A program made the position numbers and the translations under genes. 64,000 nucleotides of DNA from positions 744,001-808,000 of the forward strand of contig CM065647.1 of the NCBI GenBank assembly GCA_033220425.1. The letters run 5' to 3'. Source of the stretch: Lepraria neglecta (Eukaryota > Ascomycota > Lecanoromycetes > Lecanorales > Stereocaulaceae). The number at the start of each line of letters is the position of its first letter. Position 1 is the stretch's first letter. The notes below the pieces were generated by a model, which made no database searches, was not told where the DNA came from, and saw nothing but the letters and a program-made list of their open reading frames with translations. This document shows positions 1-13,199 of this stretch, one piece after another.

Positions 1-1
1 G

Positions 2-3000
2 AAAGGAGAAATCAGCGTTCTCAACAATGGACGCGGTATACCCATTGAGATGCATGAAAAGGAGAATATCTACATTCCAGAGATGATCTTCGGTCATCTA
101 CTCACGTCATCCAACTACGACGACGATCAAGAAAAGGTCACCGGAGGTCGCAACGGCTACGGGGCCAAGCTCTGTAACGTCTTCAGCTCCCAGTTCACCC
201 TTGAGACAGCAGACTCAAAGTCCAAAAAGAAGTACACGCAAACATGGACCGACAACATGAGTAAGATGGGCAAAGCCTCGATAGTCCCAAACAAGGGCGA
301 CGACTTTACAAAGGTCACATTTGTGCCGGATTTTCCAAAGTTCAAAATGAATGGCATAGATGACGACTTCGAAGCATTAGTTAAGCGCCGAGTCTACGAC
401 CTTGCGGGGACCAGCAAAGGTGTCAAGGTCTGGCTGAACGGCAAGAGGATCAAGGTTAACAGCTTCAAGAAGTACATGGAGATGTACACCACCGCGATTA
501 AAGGGGAGCGAGGCCAAGAAGCCTCGAATGACACCTCAGACATTATCACGGACAGTCCAGATGTACGATGGGAGCTCGGTTTTGCTGTATCAGATGGAAC
601 CTTCCAACAGGTCTCTTTCGTCAATTCGATTGCAACTACGTCTGGTGGTACCCACGTCAACTACATCGCAGATCAAGTCTGCATCAAGTTGCTTGATATT
701 GTGAAGAAGAAAAAGAACAACAAAGCAGCGGCTCTCAAAACCGGCCAGATCCGAAACCATATCTTCCTCTTCGTCAATTGCTTAATCGTCAACCCTGCAT
801 TCACCTCTCAGACCAAGGAGCAATTGACTACCAAGCACAGCCAATTTGGCAGCAAGTGTGTCGTGAGCGATGAATTCCTCAAGAAGATCGCGAAGACAGA
901 AGTCGTTGAGAACATTCTTCACTTTGCGGAGCAAAAGGCGGATCAAATCCTCAAGAAGAGCGATGGCAGCCGCCGAAGTCGCATGGACAACCCCAAGCTT
1001 ACCGATGCCAACAAGGCTGGCACAAAGGACGGTTACAAATGTACGCTAATTCTGACTGAGGGAGACTCGGCCAAAGGTTTGGCTATTGCAGGCCGATCAG
1101 TTGTCTCTCCAGATCTTTTCGGTGTCTATCCCCTTCGTGGCAAAATGCTCAACGTTCGAGACGCCTCCGTTGATCAAATCGCAAAGAACGCCGAGATCCA
1201 GAATATCAAGAACTTCATTGGCTTAAAGCACAAGACAACGTATACGGACTGCAAGGGCTTGCGATATGGACATATCATGATCATGACCGATCAAGATCAT
1301 GATGGAAGCCACATCAAAGGCTTGCTAATCAACTTCCTTCAGGTCCAATTTCCCAGTTTGCTGAAAATCCCCGAATTCCTGGTTGAATTCATTACACCCA
1401 TCGTCAAGGTTTACAAGGGTGATCCAAAGAAGCCCAAGTCGGCGCAGACATTCTTTACTATGCCTGAGTACGAGGCATGGAAGGAGGACCACAAGCATGA
1501 GCGAGGCTGGGACCATAAGTACTACAAGGGGTTAGGAACAAGCACCACAGAAGAAGCGCAGATTTACTTCCGCGATCTGGATAAGCATCTGAAAGAGTTC
1601 CACGTCATGCAAGAGAGCGAAGTCGAGTTGATTGACCTTGCGTTCTCCAAGAAGAAAGCAGATATGCGCAAAGAATGGCTCCGTCAATTTAAGCCAGGAA
1701 CATATCTCGATCACTCCAGCAGGGGCGTCTCTTACACCGATTTCGTCAACAAGGAATTGATCCTCTTTAGCATGGCAGATAATCTGCGGTCTATCCCATC
1801 GGTAGTGGACGGTCTCAAGCCCGGACAACGCAAAGTCCTCTACACCTGTTTCAAGCGTAATCTGAAGAAAGATGTGAAGGTCGTCGAGCTGGCCGGTTCG
1901 ATTTCTGGTCTTACGGCATACCAGCACGGCGAAACCTCCCTCCAAGGCACTATCGTCGGCCTTGCGCAGACTTTCGTGGGATCCAACAACGTCAACTGTC
2001 TTGAGCCCAGCGGTAACTTCGGTAGTCGTCTCCAAGGAGGTAGCGATTGTGCCAGCGCCCGTTACATCTACACACGACTTTCGCCTTTTGCGAGGAAGAT
2101 TTTCCACCCCGCTGACGAGCCTCTTTTGACGTACAACACCGACGATGAGCATACGATCGAGCCTGAGGTCTATGTTCCTGTAGTTCCCTTAGTTCTCATC
2201 AACGGCGCAGACGGCATCGGAACCGGATGGAGCTCTTCGATTCCTAACTACAATCCCGAAGACATTGTCGAGAACCTTAAGCTCATGATGGCCGGTGAGG
2301 AAATGAAGCCGATGACTCCCTGGTTCCGAGACTTCAAGGGCGCTGTCGCTCAGGTAGCTCCAGATCGTTACAAATTCAGCGGAATCATCAAGCAAACGGG
2401 CGACAACGAAGTTGAGATCACTGAGCTACCCATACGCATGTGGACCCAAGACTTCAAGGACAAGATTGTTGACATCATCAAAGCTGAGAAGGTGCCTTCC
2501 TTCATCAAGGACTATGATGATTACAACACCCACAAAGATGTTCATTTCGTCATCAAGATGGAGGAGAAGCACATGAAACTTGCGCTCGAAGAGGGTTTGG
2601 AAGAGAAATTCAAGTTGACTAAGTCCATCGCCACCTCCAATTTGGTTGCTTTCGACGCCGAGGGCAGAATCACCAAGTATGCCAACGTCGAGGATATCAT
2701 GAAGGAATTCTACAACATCCGTATCAAGTTCTATGAGAAGCGAAAGGTAGGCAGCCGATCTCCATTTCTTAGGCTATCTTTGCTAATGTCATGCAGGCAT
2801 ACCAATTGTCTGAGATGCAAAAGGACCTGGAGAAGTTCACCAATCAAGCACGCTTTGTCCAGATGATCATCGATAGCAAGCTTGTCGTATCAAAGAAGAA
2901 GAAGATGGTCTTGGTTCTGGAGCTCAAGGAGAAGAACTTTAAGGCTTTCCCCAAAGTCTCCGAAGCAATTAAGGAAGGAGAGCTTGCTCCCATCGCAGAT

Positions 3001-4472
3001 AACGACGAAGAAGAGGAACAAGATGTTGAGATTGGGGCCGCTGCATACGACTATCTCTTAGGCGTAAGCACACCGTCTGAGCTTTGCTGCTGATCTGGCT
3101 AACAACGTGGTAGATGCCTATCTGGTCGTTGACTAAGGAGCGTGTCGAAAAACTGCTCAAGCAGGTCGGTGACAAGGAGCTTGAGATTGATGAGCTGCTC
3201 AAGCTCACCAAGGAGGACTTGTGGACGAGAGACCTGGACGAATTCATCGCCGAGTGGAGATTCCAACTTGACGACGAAGCCAAGCGTCAAAAGAAGGTCT
3301 CGAACATGACCCGTCGGGCATCAACTAAGCTCAAGATTGCCGGAGGAGGTGTTGGTGGTCGGAAGCGAAAGGGCCTCGACTCGGACGATTCTGACTTCGA
3401 TGTTCCAAAGGCTAAGAAGACTGCTGTGCCAAAGCAAGCCAAGCCTGTTGGAGGTTTATTATCATACCTGGCACCGGCTGACAAACCAAAGACGGAGCCC
3501 AAAGCCAAGGCGAAAGCTCCATCCGCCGTGGCCAAAGCAGCGCAGAAGACACTTGATATGCACGCACCAACGAAGAAAGAGCCCCCTAAGGACGATATCT
3601 GGATGACCCTGGATGGCTCAGGCGATGATAGGCCGAAGGCAACGAAAGCCAGAACAGTCGCACCACTCAAGAAAGCAGCTCCTAAGAAGCAAGTTGACTC
3701 TGATGTAGATGAGGAGATCATTCGCCCCCATGCTGGCCGACAACCCCGTGCTGCGGCCGCAAAGCCTGTCAAATACAACACTTTTAGCGACTCTGACGGA
3801 GACGATATGATTCTTGACGTTGCCACAATGGTCAAGGGGATTAGCACCGCCTCAGCAGACAATTCGAGACAGCTTTTCTCAGCCTCGGTATCCCGTCCTA
3901 GCAGTAGCTCAGGGCTGACCAAGAAACCCGCCTCTTCTAAACCAGCGATCGACCTTGACGCCGACGATACGAATTACTCCATGCTCGCACCGCCCACAAC
4001 GACAAAGGGCCCAGCGGTGACGGCACGAAAGACGATCATTTCGGACGATGACGAGGATGACTTCGACTCATTCGACGATATAGCACCTGCTCCAAAGGCA
4101 TCCAAGCCCAAGGCAGCGCCTGCGAAAGCAGCCCCAAAACCCGCTCCCAAGCCCAAAGCTCTGGCGAAGAAGGCAACAACAAAGGCTGCCTCCTTGGAGC
4201 CTAAGCAGATGGTCCTCAGTCCCGCAGCAAAGGCGTATGCGGCGAAGAGGGCCAAGCAAGCTGTGCTGGAGGCGGAAAATGATTCGGAGGACGAGGTTGA
4301 CAAGATTGCCGATGAGATCATGGACGATGGTGATGAGGAGGATGAGGCGCCCGCTGCTAGGCGACCTGGTCGTCGTGCGGCTGCTGCGCCGAAGAAATGG
4401 GTTATTAGTGATGACGAGGACGAGGATGAGGGTGTTACTGCAGATTTTGAAGATGAGGATAGTGATGACTAG
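2..4472 (+). CDS. TOP2: DNA topoisomerase II, 5'-truncated by window edge
   Basis: ATP-dependent type IIA topoisomerase that passes one DNA duplex through another in the nucleus, needed for decatenation and chromosome condensation. Exons: <2-2746, 2797-3063, 3114-4472; introns of 50 nt each splice in phase 0 and restore the family motifs YEKRK/AYQL and YLLG/MPIWSL. The reading frame is open to base 2, so the start lies outside; 1,456 residues are present and roughly 120 are missing by comparison with yeast. Visible parts: the GHKL ATPase with NNGRGIP and GGRNGYGAKL, the TOPRIM domain with EGDSAKG (about 1058) and DQDHDG (about 1290), and the cleavage domain with ARYIYTRL, whose first Tyr (2063-2065) matches the DNA-linking tyrosine. 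The last 400 residues are a low-complexity Lys/Ala/Asp/Glu tail ending in an acidic run, typical of the regulatory C-terminus. Identification is secure. Confidence 0.97.
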
Positions 4473-7400
4473 GTCTTTGAAAGGCGTGATGGCGACCCGG
4501 GCCCTACTTTTCCGTTCACTCGAAAGCGTTGAGGTCTTTTCTTTGCAGATTTTTTGTCGTTGAAGAACAAACTTATGAGCATCATTATTGATAGGTTGAA
4601 TATGCGTTTGGATCACACAAGGGAAAAGTCACTTGTACGTTATCACTTGCTTTGCAGCTATAATTTGCTACCACAAAATTCTATGAATTCTGCTAGAAAT
4701 TGAGATTCTCTATCAGACACAAGTGCACCCATCCTTGAACGTGAATCCATTTATTTGCAGCGTGCCTGAGCTTTGATTTGTCCTCGCCTAACGAAAAATG
4801 ATTGAAGCAGCTGCGAGACGATGGGTGTAGCCGAAAACGACATTTGTCCATATCAGGATCTCGGCCCTAAGCAACCTTTGTTCTGTTCAGACAAACATTC
4901 GCCTGGAAAGAAATCCTCGAATTCTGCTACCATACTGTTGAATCGCGGCATGATTCGCACGCAACAGACTCTGCCCCCGCGATCAAAGTCAGCAAGAAAA
5001 CCACCTCGCCACCCCAATATACACACCGCCCTATCCGTCCTCATGCATCAACATCCCCACCAGCCATCGCCAGCCTCAAACCAATAACATCTCCATCCCC
5101 TAGTCACATCCGTTCATCTCAAGAAATTTTCGTTGAGCCTCCTCCCACAACCTAATGCACAATCCCGCTAAATTCTCCGAGAACAATTCAACCAGCCGCT
5201 CCACGATCTACGAGAATGTCAAAGTGTCAATTGGACAGAGGCTGCGGAAATCCGCGCCCTGTGCCGCTGTCAAGCGATCAGTAGTAACCTGGTTTTCGAG
5301 GGGGCGAAGGGAGATTGGGTTGAATATGTCGTACGTACGTATGGGAGATCGACATATCCGATGTAGGTGCTGGTTGGCGGAATTCGAAGGGGCAAGAATT
5401 ATTTGGCTGTCTGCTCGAGGGTCTCGTATTTATGGTCCGTTGTTGACAGGGGACAGCTGCAATAGGCTGGAAGGGTATTTCGGCTGCAGTTGTCATATAT
5501 GTATGATCTGTATGCTTGTTGATGCAGAAAATGTTTATGCGAAGATCGCAGATCCCGTTTTTGTGATGAGGCTGCAATGAACGCACATTTGCGAACGATG
5601 GCGAAGAGGTTGCGCCCGAGGGGTGTTCATCGGCCTAAAGCTGATCGTCCGTTCATGACTCCTTTGCAGTGCATCTCAGGGCTTGTGGACGGTTCAATCG
5701 GCTTGTTTTTCATGCATATGAACTCTTCTGGATCAGGTTGATGTATTCGCCCGATAATGAACTTCCAACGGGGTAGGATTGATAGAGATTTCGTGCCACG
5801 TCATCGCTGAACCGTACGATTTAAGGTTTCCGAGTCTGAGAAGGCGAGTCCAATATACTTAGTGCCCGACGCCCGGCTCAATGATGATGGAACGGCGATA
5901 CGAGGTGTTCGAGTAGCAGCCTGGAAGGAGATTAGGCAATGAGAATGAAAGAGCGTCACGGTGAAGGATCCGGGCTGGTGATGACGTCCTGCTGAGCCTC
6001 AAACGGGGTTCAAAGCTAGTTGGTCTTCGCTTGCCGGACCGATGGCAGAAGTGTGAAAGGATCTTCGGATTGTACAGTGCAAAATTCTCGTTGGGGCCAA
6101 GCGGTTGAAGTGACATCGGTGGTGCTCCAAAGAGTGAGGCTTGGGTAGTATTCTTCTGGAATTTCTCGGTGGCAATGCTCAGATGATCAATAGAGCCCCC
6201 TTAGTCTCCGGCACAATCGGGTTTGCAATGAGCAAACGTCGCGCCGGAACAGGCTCCCATAGACAATGTAGTCATTCATGATTTGTTGTCGCGGAAGGCA
6301 TCAGATGTAAAGACTAGACAATAGGAACAATATGGCGATTCGATGCTCTTGCTTTCCAGAAAGGACTAGGATGGTGCCCTCTGCAGATCATCCCTGTCAT
6401 ATGCAAGTTGCCTGCCGATCATCTTGCACCTTATGCGGGGACCAATAGAAGATTGCTCTACTGAAGGATCAGAAGCGGTGCGCTAAGAGCGGTCGCTCTT
6501 CATTGTCGAATGAGGCTCCACCAGGCTGGAGTTTGTTTGAGGATGGCCTAGCCGGTTGGATACAGTAGTGGGAGTGATCAAAGACTGAGCCCTAAGGTCG
6601 TGAGGGCCAATGTACGGATCCATCACTATCAACAACATAAGCTTGCTACTAGAGCGGTAGCCTCCGTATGCAGAATTTTGTAGGAGATAGGTTGAATTTT
6701 GGCAAGTCCAGGTGGCCATAAGTTGTCGTCCAGATTGGCTAGAAGGAGAAATGTCATGACGAAGTGGGCAGCGGTCAGGCTTCCAAGCTCAAGCACTTAA
6801 GCATCGAGTCTCATGAGAATGCCTGAAGGAGAGATCACGTCTCTTTGTCTGGCTGTCTCGGAGAAAGTCTCTTACCGCGACCCTTGCTGCTGCTACCCGA
6901 GTGGCTCTTTGGACTAGACCAGGATATTGATTCATGGACATGAGCGCGAATACACTTCGAAAGCACCGTCTTCAGAATCCTGACCTAAGCAAACCAAGCA
7001 CAAGGTCACAATGTAGGATGAAGGTGACAGCTGACATTCAGATTTTTAGGTCGAAGGACCCAGCCTGAGCACTGGGCTGGCAGTTGCCACCTCTTCTTGA
7101 CTAGTTAGGCTAGTTGTCAAGGCAATGTCTGAGCTTGCGGGTCCCGGACAGACGCTGTGACGAGGACCCTCAACAGTGACTGTACCCTTAGGCTTCCTTC
7201 TAGCGTGATAGGTGGAGATGTCTGCTCCGAATTTGTAAAACGAGCCCCAGACCGCGCCTCGTGCACCAATCTGGTGATAGTCAAGAAACGACCTTAGCTT
7301 AAGAGTATCCCTAAACGAGAGCACAAAACATTAGTTGATTCTACTGTCATAATCGTATCCACTACAGCTCCCAACCGCCATCGATTCAGAGACAAGCAAG

Positions 7401-7997
7401 CGCCTCCACGACATTTCGAGCGTCTACGCTTCACCGCTGCTTTGATACAGTCGTTTGGCTGCCTCGACAGGGGCCAGATCCAGCACTTAAGTTGACCCAT
7501 TGAGCGTTCAAGACAGGCGGACGCAATCTCAATTTGCGCTTTACCCTTATTCTCCCTGTTGCGGTGCATGCGAGGCGGATTTTAGGAGAGGTGCGTCAGG
7601 GTCTGCATCTAAATCAACAAAGAACTCGCGGTTGGCGGTCTGCATCTCGATGCTTCCATTTGCACGTCGTCCTTCAGTCTTAAAGGGAGCTTTCATTACT
7701 GGCTTAGTCGGCATGTAGGTGATGCGCTTTGACTTCTTGTGCATCTAGTCTTTGTTGGTGTTGAGGTTGGCAACTTAGAGCTGGCTCTAGTGTTGTCTCA
7801 GGAAACATATTAGAAGGTCGAGCCCACCATCGAACTCAGCTCCATCGACCACACTTGGATCTCATCTCCAGCAGCTTGCTCGATTTCCCCACTCCATCGG
7901 GGGTCAGACCGCTTGTTGAATTGATCCTACACAGAACTCAAGAAATAATCCAAAACATCCGCGGCCCTCTTTCTCGATCCAGATTCAATACATAACC
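4473..7997. other. 3.5-kb intergenic region, no supported gene
   Basis: Between TOP2 and the APSES gene. The open frames (up to about 140 codons, for example 5155-5580) lack family motifs, start in poor context, and do not join through plausible introns. The last 200 bases before 7998 are the likely promoter and leader of the downstream gene. No tRNA, repeat or transposon end was recognised. Confidence 0.5.
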
Positions 7998-9445
7998 ATG
8001 GTTCCCGTTGCGTCACTCCTCAACCCATTGCCGCCTTCTTTTGAGCGCCTTCGGGAGCCCTCGAAGACTCCTGCGCGCAAGCATCTTGAGGCATACTCAT
8101 CGCCACTGGTACCAGCCAAAAAGCAGAAGATGTCGAAGGCCACCGCAACCTTCGTGAAAGCCGAGCCTAAGGGCGAGATCAATTATCCACCTTATGAGGA
8201 ATGTGACGAGGATACCACTGCAGCATACGACGAATTTGAAGTCCAGCCCATAGGCCAGATTCAAGACTATCCCAAGCGCATTCCGTACAACAGCGAGAAG
8301 AAGACATTTCAACGAAAGACGGGCATGGATGGATTTGAAGGTATGCAATGGCCCAGCAGAGATCCGTAACAAAGCTAAAAAAACAACAACAACCACAGTC
8401 TATCAATACACATTCAGGATGCCAGACGATTACCGTGGGAGGGACGCGCACGCTGTGATGTGGGATTACAACGTGGGCCTAGTGAGGATCACCTCGTTCT
8501 TTAAAAGCTTAGGTTATTCAAAGGTATGTTAGAGCTTCACATCTGACTCGTAACGATGACTAATAACGACGCACCTAGACGATGCCAGCCAAAGTGATGA
8601 CCGCAAATCCTGGACTTCGTGATGTCTCTCATAGCATTACCGGTGGATCGATCTCTGCTCAGGGTATGAACTCCAGCAAGAATGCTTGATTGTCCTTTGA
8701 ACTGATTGAAACAGGATACTGGGTCCCGTACGAGGCAGCAAAAGCTGTGGCTGCCAGGTTCTGCTATAACATTAGACATGTGCTAGTCCCTGTCTTTGGA
8801 CCAGACTTCGTTACAATGTGCTACGAACCAGGCAGCTCTGGCTTTATGCAATTGTCGATAGACCGCGACATCATATACCGATGCACCGAGGGAGCGACTG
8901 CCATTCTTGCGCAATCCAGGGAGCCGTCTATGCCTGTCAGTCTACGAACCCTGTGCGCCTTCCCTGCGTTGCCTGGCTGGCCACCAAAACCCTTACTACC
9001 CAAGCCATTCAAGGCAATGGACGTGGAGAGCGGATATGGCACGGATAGCGACCGTAGCGACAAGTATCCTGGCTCGCCTGATTCATGTTCAAATTCCGGA
9101 TGGACTCCTGTGAACTCACCTGGGCTGGAGAATTTCAGCTTTCCACGAGCAAATGTCACCTCGACTCCACGCGAGCTAAGTAAAGACCATGTTGGAAGGG
9201 TCTCGGGTAGCAACAAGAAGAAGAACGACACGAAGCGACCACTCCTCCAAATTGATGGAGCCACTGACAATGAGAGCTCGTCTGACCAATCCTCGATAGC
9301 TGATACAGTATCACCGAAGCGGAGGAAGATAATAGGGGCTCTCACACCAGAGATTGGGGCAGCCTATACGTTGCTCCAGCTGAACACGGCAGATGCAATA
9401 CTTCGTGAGGGCACGGGAGTGAAGCGTCGTCGGGCATCGGCTTGA
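7998..9445 (+). CDS. APSES/KilA-N-type DNA-binding protein, Xbp1-like
   Basis: Probable nuclear transcription factor. Four exons: 7998-8340, 8399-8523, 8579-8663, 8715-9445; all junctions keep frame and rebuild a continuous APSES-type domain ([12 protein letters not shown]..., then [50 protein letters not shown]). In this family the domain binds short A/T-rich or CTCGA-like sites in genes for morphogenesis and stress or stationary-phase responses. About 427 residues. The N-terminal 110 residues contain a basic KKQKM stretch, and the C-terminal half is Ser/Pro-rich and disordered with KRRK- and KRRR-type nuclear localisation candidates. The ATG at 7998 has C at -1 and A at -4 and is the first in frame. 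Among family members it looks closer to the Xbp1 branch than to StuA; that assignment is inference. Confidence 0.87.
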
Positions 9446-11065
9446 CTCTCGTTCTGATATCATGATGGTGGTGGATGCTTATGGAATGATATGATGACAC
9501 TGACGGCTTCGTGTAATGCAGAAACATCTTTGTATTGCAATGGGTTTGAGTCAATGGCACTTTTCTATCATATCCGGTAAAAATGGGTGGTAACCTGCGT
9601 TTGGGCATGCAATAGACAGTTTAGCAACTAAAGAGTTGGTAGAGAGCAACGCTGCTAGATTTGAGTTCCTGCCCCAATAAAGCCGGCCGTTGCTTTCGTC
9701 TTCGTGACTTGTAGGTTGTAGGTTGAATAGACAAGAGGATGCTCGAACATATGTCGATCATTTTTCTAGCTCGGGAAAATCTCGGGCAAACCCAAGAAGC
9801 TTGCTTGCGCTTTGCAAAAATTTTAACACGTTGCTTCTAAGGCAAGGACTCTGCTCTTCAGCCACGTCCAAGGCCTGTTCTGTCCAAAAAATTCATATTG
9901 CCTCCACTCAGAATACCATTAAGCCATATAGGCAAAGACGAAGGATTTAAATCCTATTATAAAATCTATCAGTTAATCCTGAAGTGAAAAGAGTCTTCCA
10001 AAAGGGCAGTTCATCCGGGATACGATACTGTCATTCTACTTTAATACAATCAATTCGCCCACCCGAGAAGGTAAATAGATCAAGTATCTGAATGACTTGA
10101 TTCACAATTAAGATAACTTCTCCCTAAATGCCCCTTAGGAAACTTGCAACTTCTCTGTGCATCAATCAAAGGGCCCTTATGTCTTTGGAAGCCTTCCAAA
10201 AATGGACGAATGAAGTCTTGTACGGCATTCTGAGTTCCTGCAAACCATCTGATATATCTCAAGAAGCCCCCAAAACAGAACACCTAGAGAAAGCGTTGCA
10301 CACGGGAAGATATCGTTCAAAGTACCTAAATTTCGACAAGGTCTTGAACGTCATGCTATGTAGAAATTCCAAGTCCAAAACGCGTCTTTCTGCATACTCA
10401 ATGGTGTGTGAGCATTGTAACCCAAAAAGGAATATATCAGCTCTTGCAACCTTGTGGGCAAAACGCATGCAAGCCACACGGAATACCTTACTTCATGGCT
10501 CTAAGAGTGGCTTCAGTACGGAAATAGGAGACAGTCTCGGGGTGATGGGACTCTTATAGTTGGGTACTGTAAAGACGTTGTAGCATCGATGCACCTTTGG
10601 ATAATCAAAGGCGTTGGCAAAGTATCCCGTGCTCGCCCGTGGCAGCTTAGAAACCGTTATCAAAGACATCCGTGGCAAGGGTCCTGAACCCCTGAATCGC
10701 GTGCTTAGAGGGTGTAGAGGCCACATGCCATCTTGATCAGTGGTTCAGAAGCCTAAAGGCTTTAGATATCTGGTACATCATCACCATAGTCCTTTAGCGA
10801 AGTAGAGATCACTGTGTTGGTAGAACGCAGAGTTTGTTTACTTAAGGAGTACATGCGCCCATCGTCATTGCCCCGGTGCCCCAAAGTCCGAGCTCACTAG
10901 CGAAACCAAAAAAATCCGGTTCTGTTATCTCATCATCTCCACCATCAAGGAAGACAACACAGGCCACTTCCAACTTCTACCTGCAAGAATCCATTCTTAA
11001 CATTCAAAGTAACCATCTCACTTCCCTTCCTTCTGCATCCTCTCGTGATTGACACCCCCGTCAAG
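9446..11065. other. 1.6-kb intergenic region
   Basis: Open frames on both strands (for example plus 10128-10559) show no recognised motif. The final 130 bases before the reticulon ATG are rich in CT/CATC runs, typical of a fungal core promoter and leader. Confidence 0.45.
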
Positions 11066-12407
11066 ATGACTGACGCACCTCCCCAGCTCGGACAAATCCC
11101 GCAAAGCTCTGGATTCAGCGTCCCCACATTGTCGTCAACGATGGACAGCAATACTTCAAACGGCAACCTACAGAATGCCAAAGATAACATCTACAACAGT
11201 CAGGTATGCTTCAAGCTCCAATCCTTTTGGAAACAGTGTTAACTGGACTCTTTTGGCAGTATTCCGAGAGCTCGCGTGACCATAGGCAACAGTATTGACG
11301 TGCATCACAGATGCTCAATCAGCAGCCAACACAGTCCAGAACCATCCTGCTACACAGAGCGTGAAAGATACCTTGAGTGATGGCCCAGTTGCAGATATGG
11401 CCAAGGATCAACACGCAAAGACAACCTCAGAATTCAGCAACTTGGTCAACTCCCGTACAGCTCCGGAGAAGGCTGCAGCAACTGGGCAGCCGTTGACACA
11501 TTATCACTCGTTCTTCTACAACCTCCTAAGCGTGAGCAAGCCCTGAGTTCCAAATTGACGACGCAGGCTGACGATTCTAGTGGGAAAACCCCCGTGCTAC
11601 GACCCTCTCCTTCATCTCCATCATCCTCTTCATCTTCGCCGCTCGTTACTTGCCCGCACTCCGTTGGTCGTTCAAGGCTCTGTACATGGTACTTGGAGGT
11701 AGGTCCACTTTTTCAATGGGATGGAAGACACTTCTGACAAGCCACTAGTTACGGCCGCCGCTGAGGTAGCCGGCAAGCTAGTCCTCTCACAAGGATTGAC
11801 TTCCTCCTTCCGCCCCAAAAAATACTACACAATCCCACGAGAAACTCTTGAAGCATGTCTAGAGGATGTTGAGCAATTGATCAACTTCTTCGTCATCGAA
11901 TTCCAGCGCGTCCTCTTCGCCGAGAACGTCACCCATACCATTGCCGCCTTCACAGCAGCGTTTCTCTCCTACTGGCTCATCAAGATCCTCCCTCTCTGGG
12001 GCCTAACCCTCATAGGAGTTTCATGCGTCTACCTCGGCCCCTTGATCTACATGACCAACAAGGAGCTCATCGACGAGCACCTCAAGAACGCCTCCGATGC
12101 TGTGAACAACCAAACCAACCAAGTCCGAGATCTTGCAGGACACCATACCGCCCGTGCCTCTGAGACTGTCAAGGCGTACGCCGGAGACTACACCTCCAAG
12201 GCCCAGGAGTATATTGGTAATACTCGCGGCCCCAGCTCTAAGCCCATGGCCAACGCCCCAGTGAAGTCCGAGCCCGGAAGCGGTCCCAACTACAGCTCAT
12301 CGGACTTCCCCCATGCTCCTAAGCAAGAGCCTACTGCTGGAGTTACATCTCACCAAGAGCAGTACGAGAAGTCGCAATTCGGCGGACAGGCGGTGCCCGC
12401 TTCTTAG
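11066..12407 (+). CDS. Reticulon-domain ER membrane-shaping protein
   Basis: Reticulons insert hairpin membrane segments that curve and tubulate the endoplasmic reticulum. The domain runs LTHYHSFFYNLLS / WENPRATTLSFIS... / VTAAAEVAGKLVL, ending after a second hydrophobic hairpin near LWGLTLIGVSCVYLGPLIY. Certain introns: 11532-11580 and 11699-11748. The last exon is 11749-12407 and carries a cytosolic tail rich in Ala, Lys and Pro. The first junction is uncertain: the obvious donor after 11203 (CAG/gtatgc) is phase 0, but every acceptor near 11310 requires phase 1. A weaker donor at 11199 (gtcagg) with acceptor 11310 would keep frame. The start is the ATG at 11066 with A at -3. The N-terminal 110 residues resemble the disordered leader usual in fungal reticulons. 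Confidence 0.9.
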
Positions 12408-13199
12408 GTCAACCAAGGTGATCAACCGCCTTCCAAATGGCTGTACGTTCGGCTACAGACTACAGATGACATTGTGATGGAGGAATGGATACTGGATGAA
12501 GGACGTGGAATGGGTATGCAATGCACGAAAGTAGTGATAGATGTGAATAATGCGGACGGATCCTATTACCGGTACATGGACTAGAGATTCAACACGCATT
12601 GAGGTTGGAGTCTCACTTGAAGCAAGGAGAGCTATGAGCGTTTCTGTGGTCTTCCTGCATCTTAAGTAGTACAGCAATTGACTCGTTCCTTGTCATGCCA
12701 TGAAGCGATATGCCTGTGAGGATTAAAGCAACACTTCAATGCCATCTCCTGCGTGCATCCAGCACAATAATAAGCCCCCATCCCCGAACAAATGAAGCCA
12801 TAATGTTGATACTCTCCCGCCAGCAGCATTGGTGCATGTTCCTCCATGATGCCTTTCACGAATGCAGCTCGCTCCGACCCAGCTCAGTCATAATCCATCC
12901 AGTGCAACTACCTTAGCCAATCATACATTCCACATGCGAAGCGACGACTGTTGCGGTGTAAGTATGCAACCAACAGAACGTTTGGCTGACTCACAAAGCG
13001 TTGCTCAAACAGAAACCACCCTCCACTTCTTCTCTTCGATTAAATTCCGTAGCACCTTATTCCCTACCCGAGCATCTCCTACCATTGATCGGATCTTATG
13101 GGTTAATCACCTTCCATTCTTGTTCCGGCATTCACAGAAGCCTGTCCTCGATGACCGCCAGCGCGTCCTTGATTGATCCTATCCTCGGCTCTCGTAAAA
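12408..13199. other. Convergent intergenic region
   Basis: About 790 bases between the 3' ends of the reticulon (plus) and the zinc-finger gene (minus). It should hold both 3' UTRs and polyadenylation sites. No coding or RNA feature was recognised. Confidence 0.5.

Noticed and set aside
157-2395. Several long minus-strand frames inside TOP2.
   Set aside because: They are antisense shadows of a strongly conserved coding frame and carry no motifs.
5155-5586. 141-codon plus frame and 102-codon minus frame in the 4.5-8 kb gap.
   Set aside because: Overlapping on both strands, weak start context, no recognisable domain and no splice partners.
10080-10480. Minus-strand frames near 10.1-10.5 kb looked like a retrotransposon reverse-transcriptase relic (Phe/Gly-rich, FLRYIRWFAG-like).
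   Set aside because: No catalytic motif (such as YxDD), no flanking LTRs and no continuous similarity that could be argued from the sequence.
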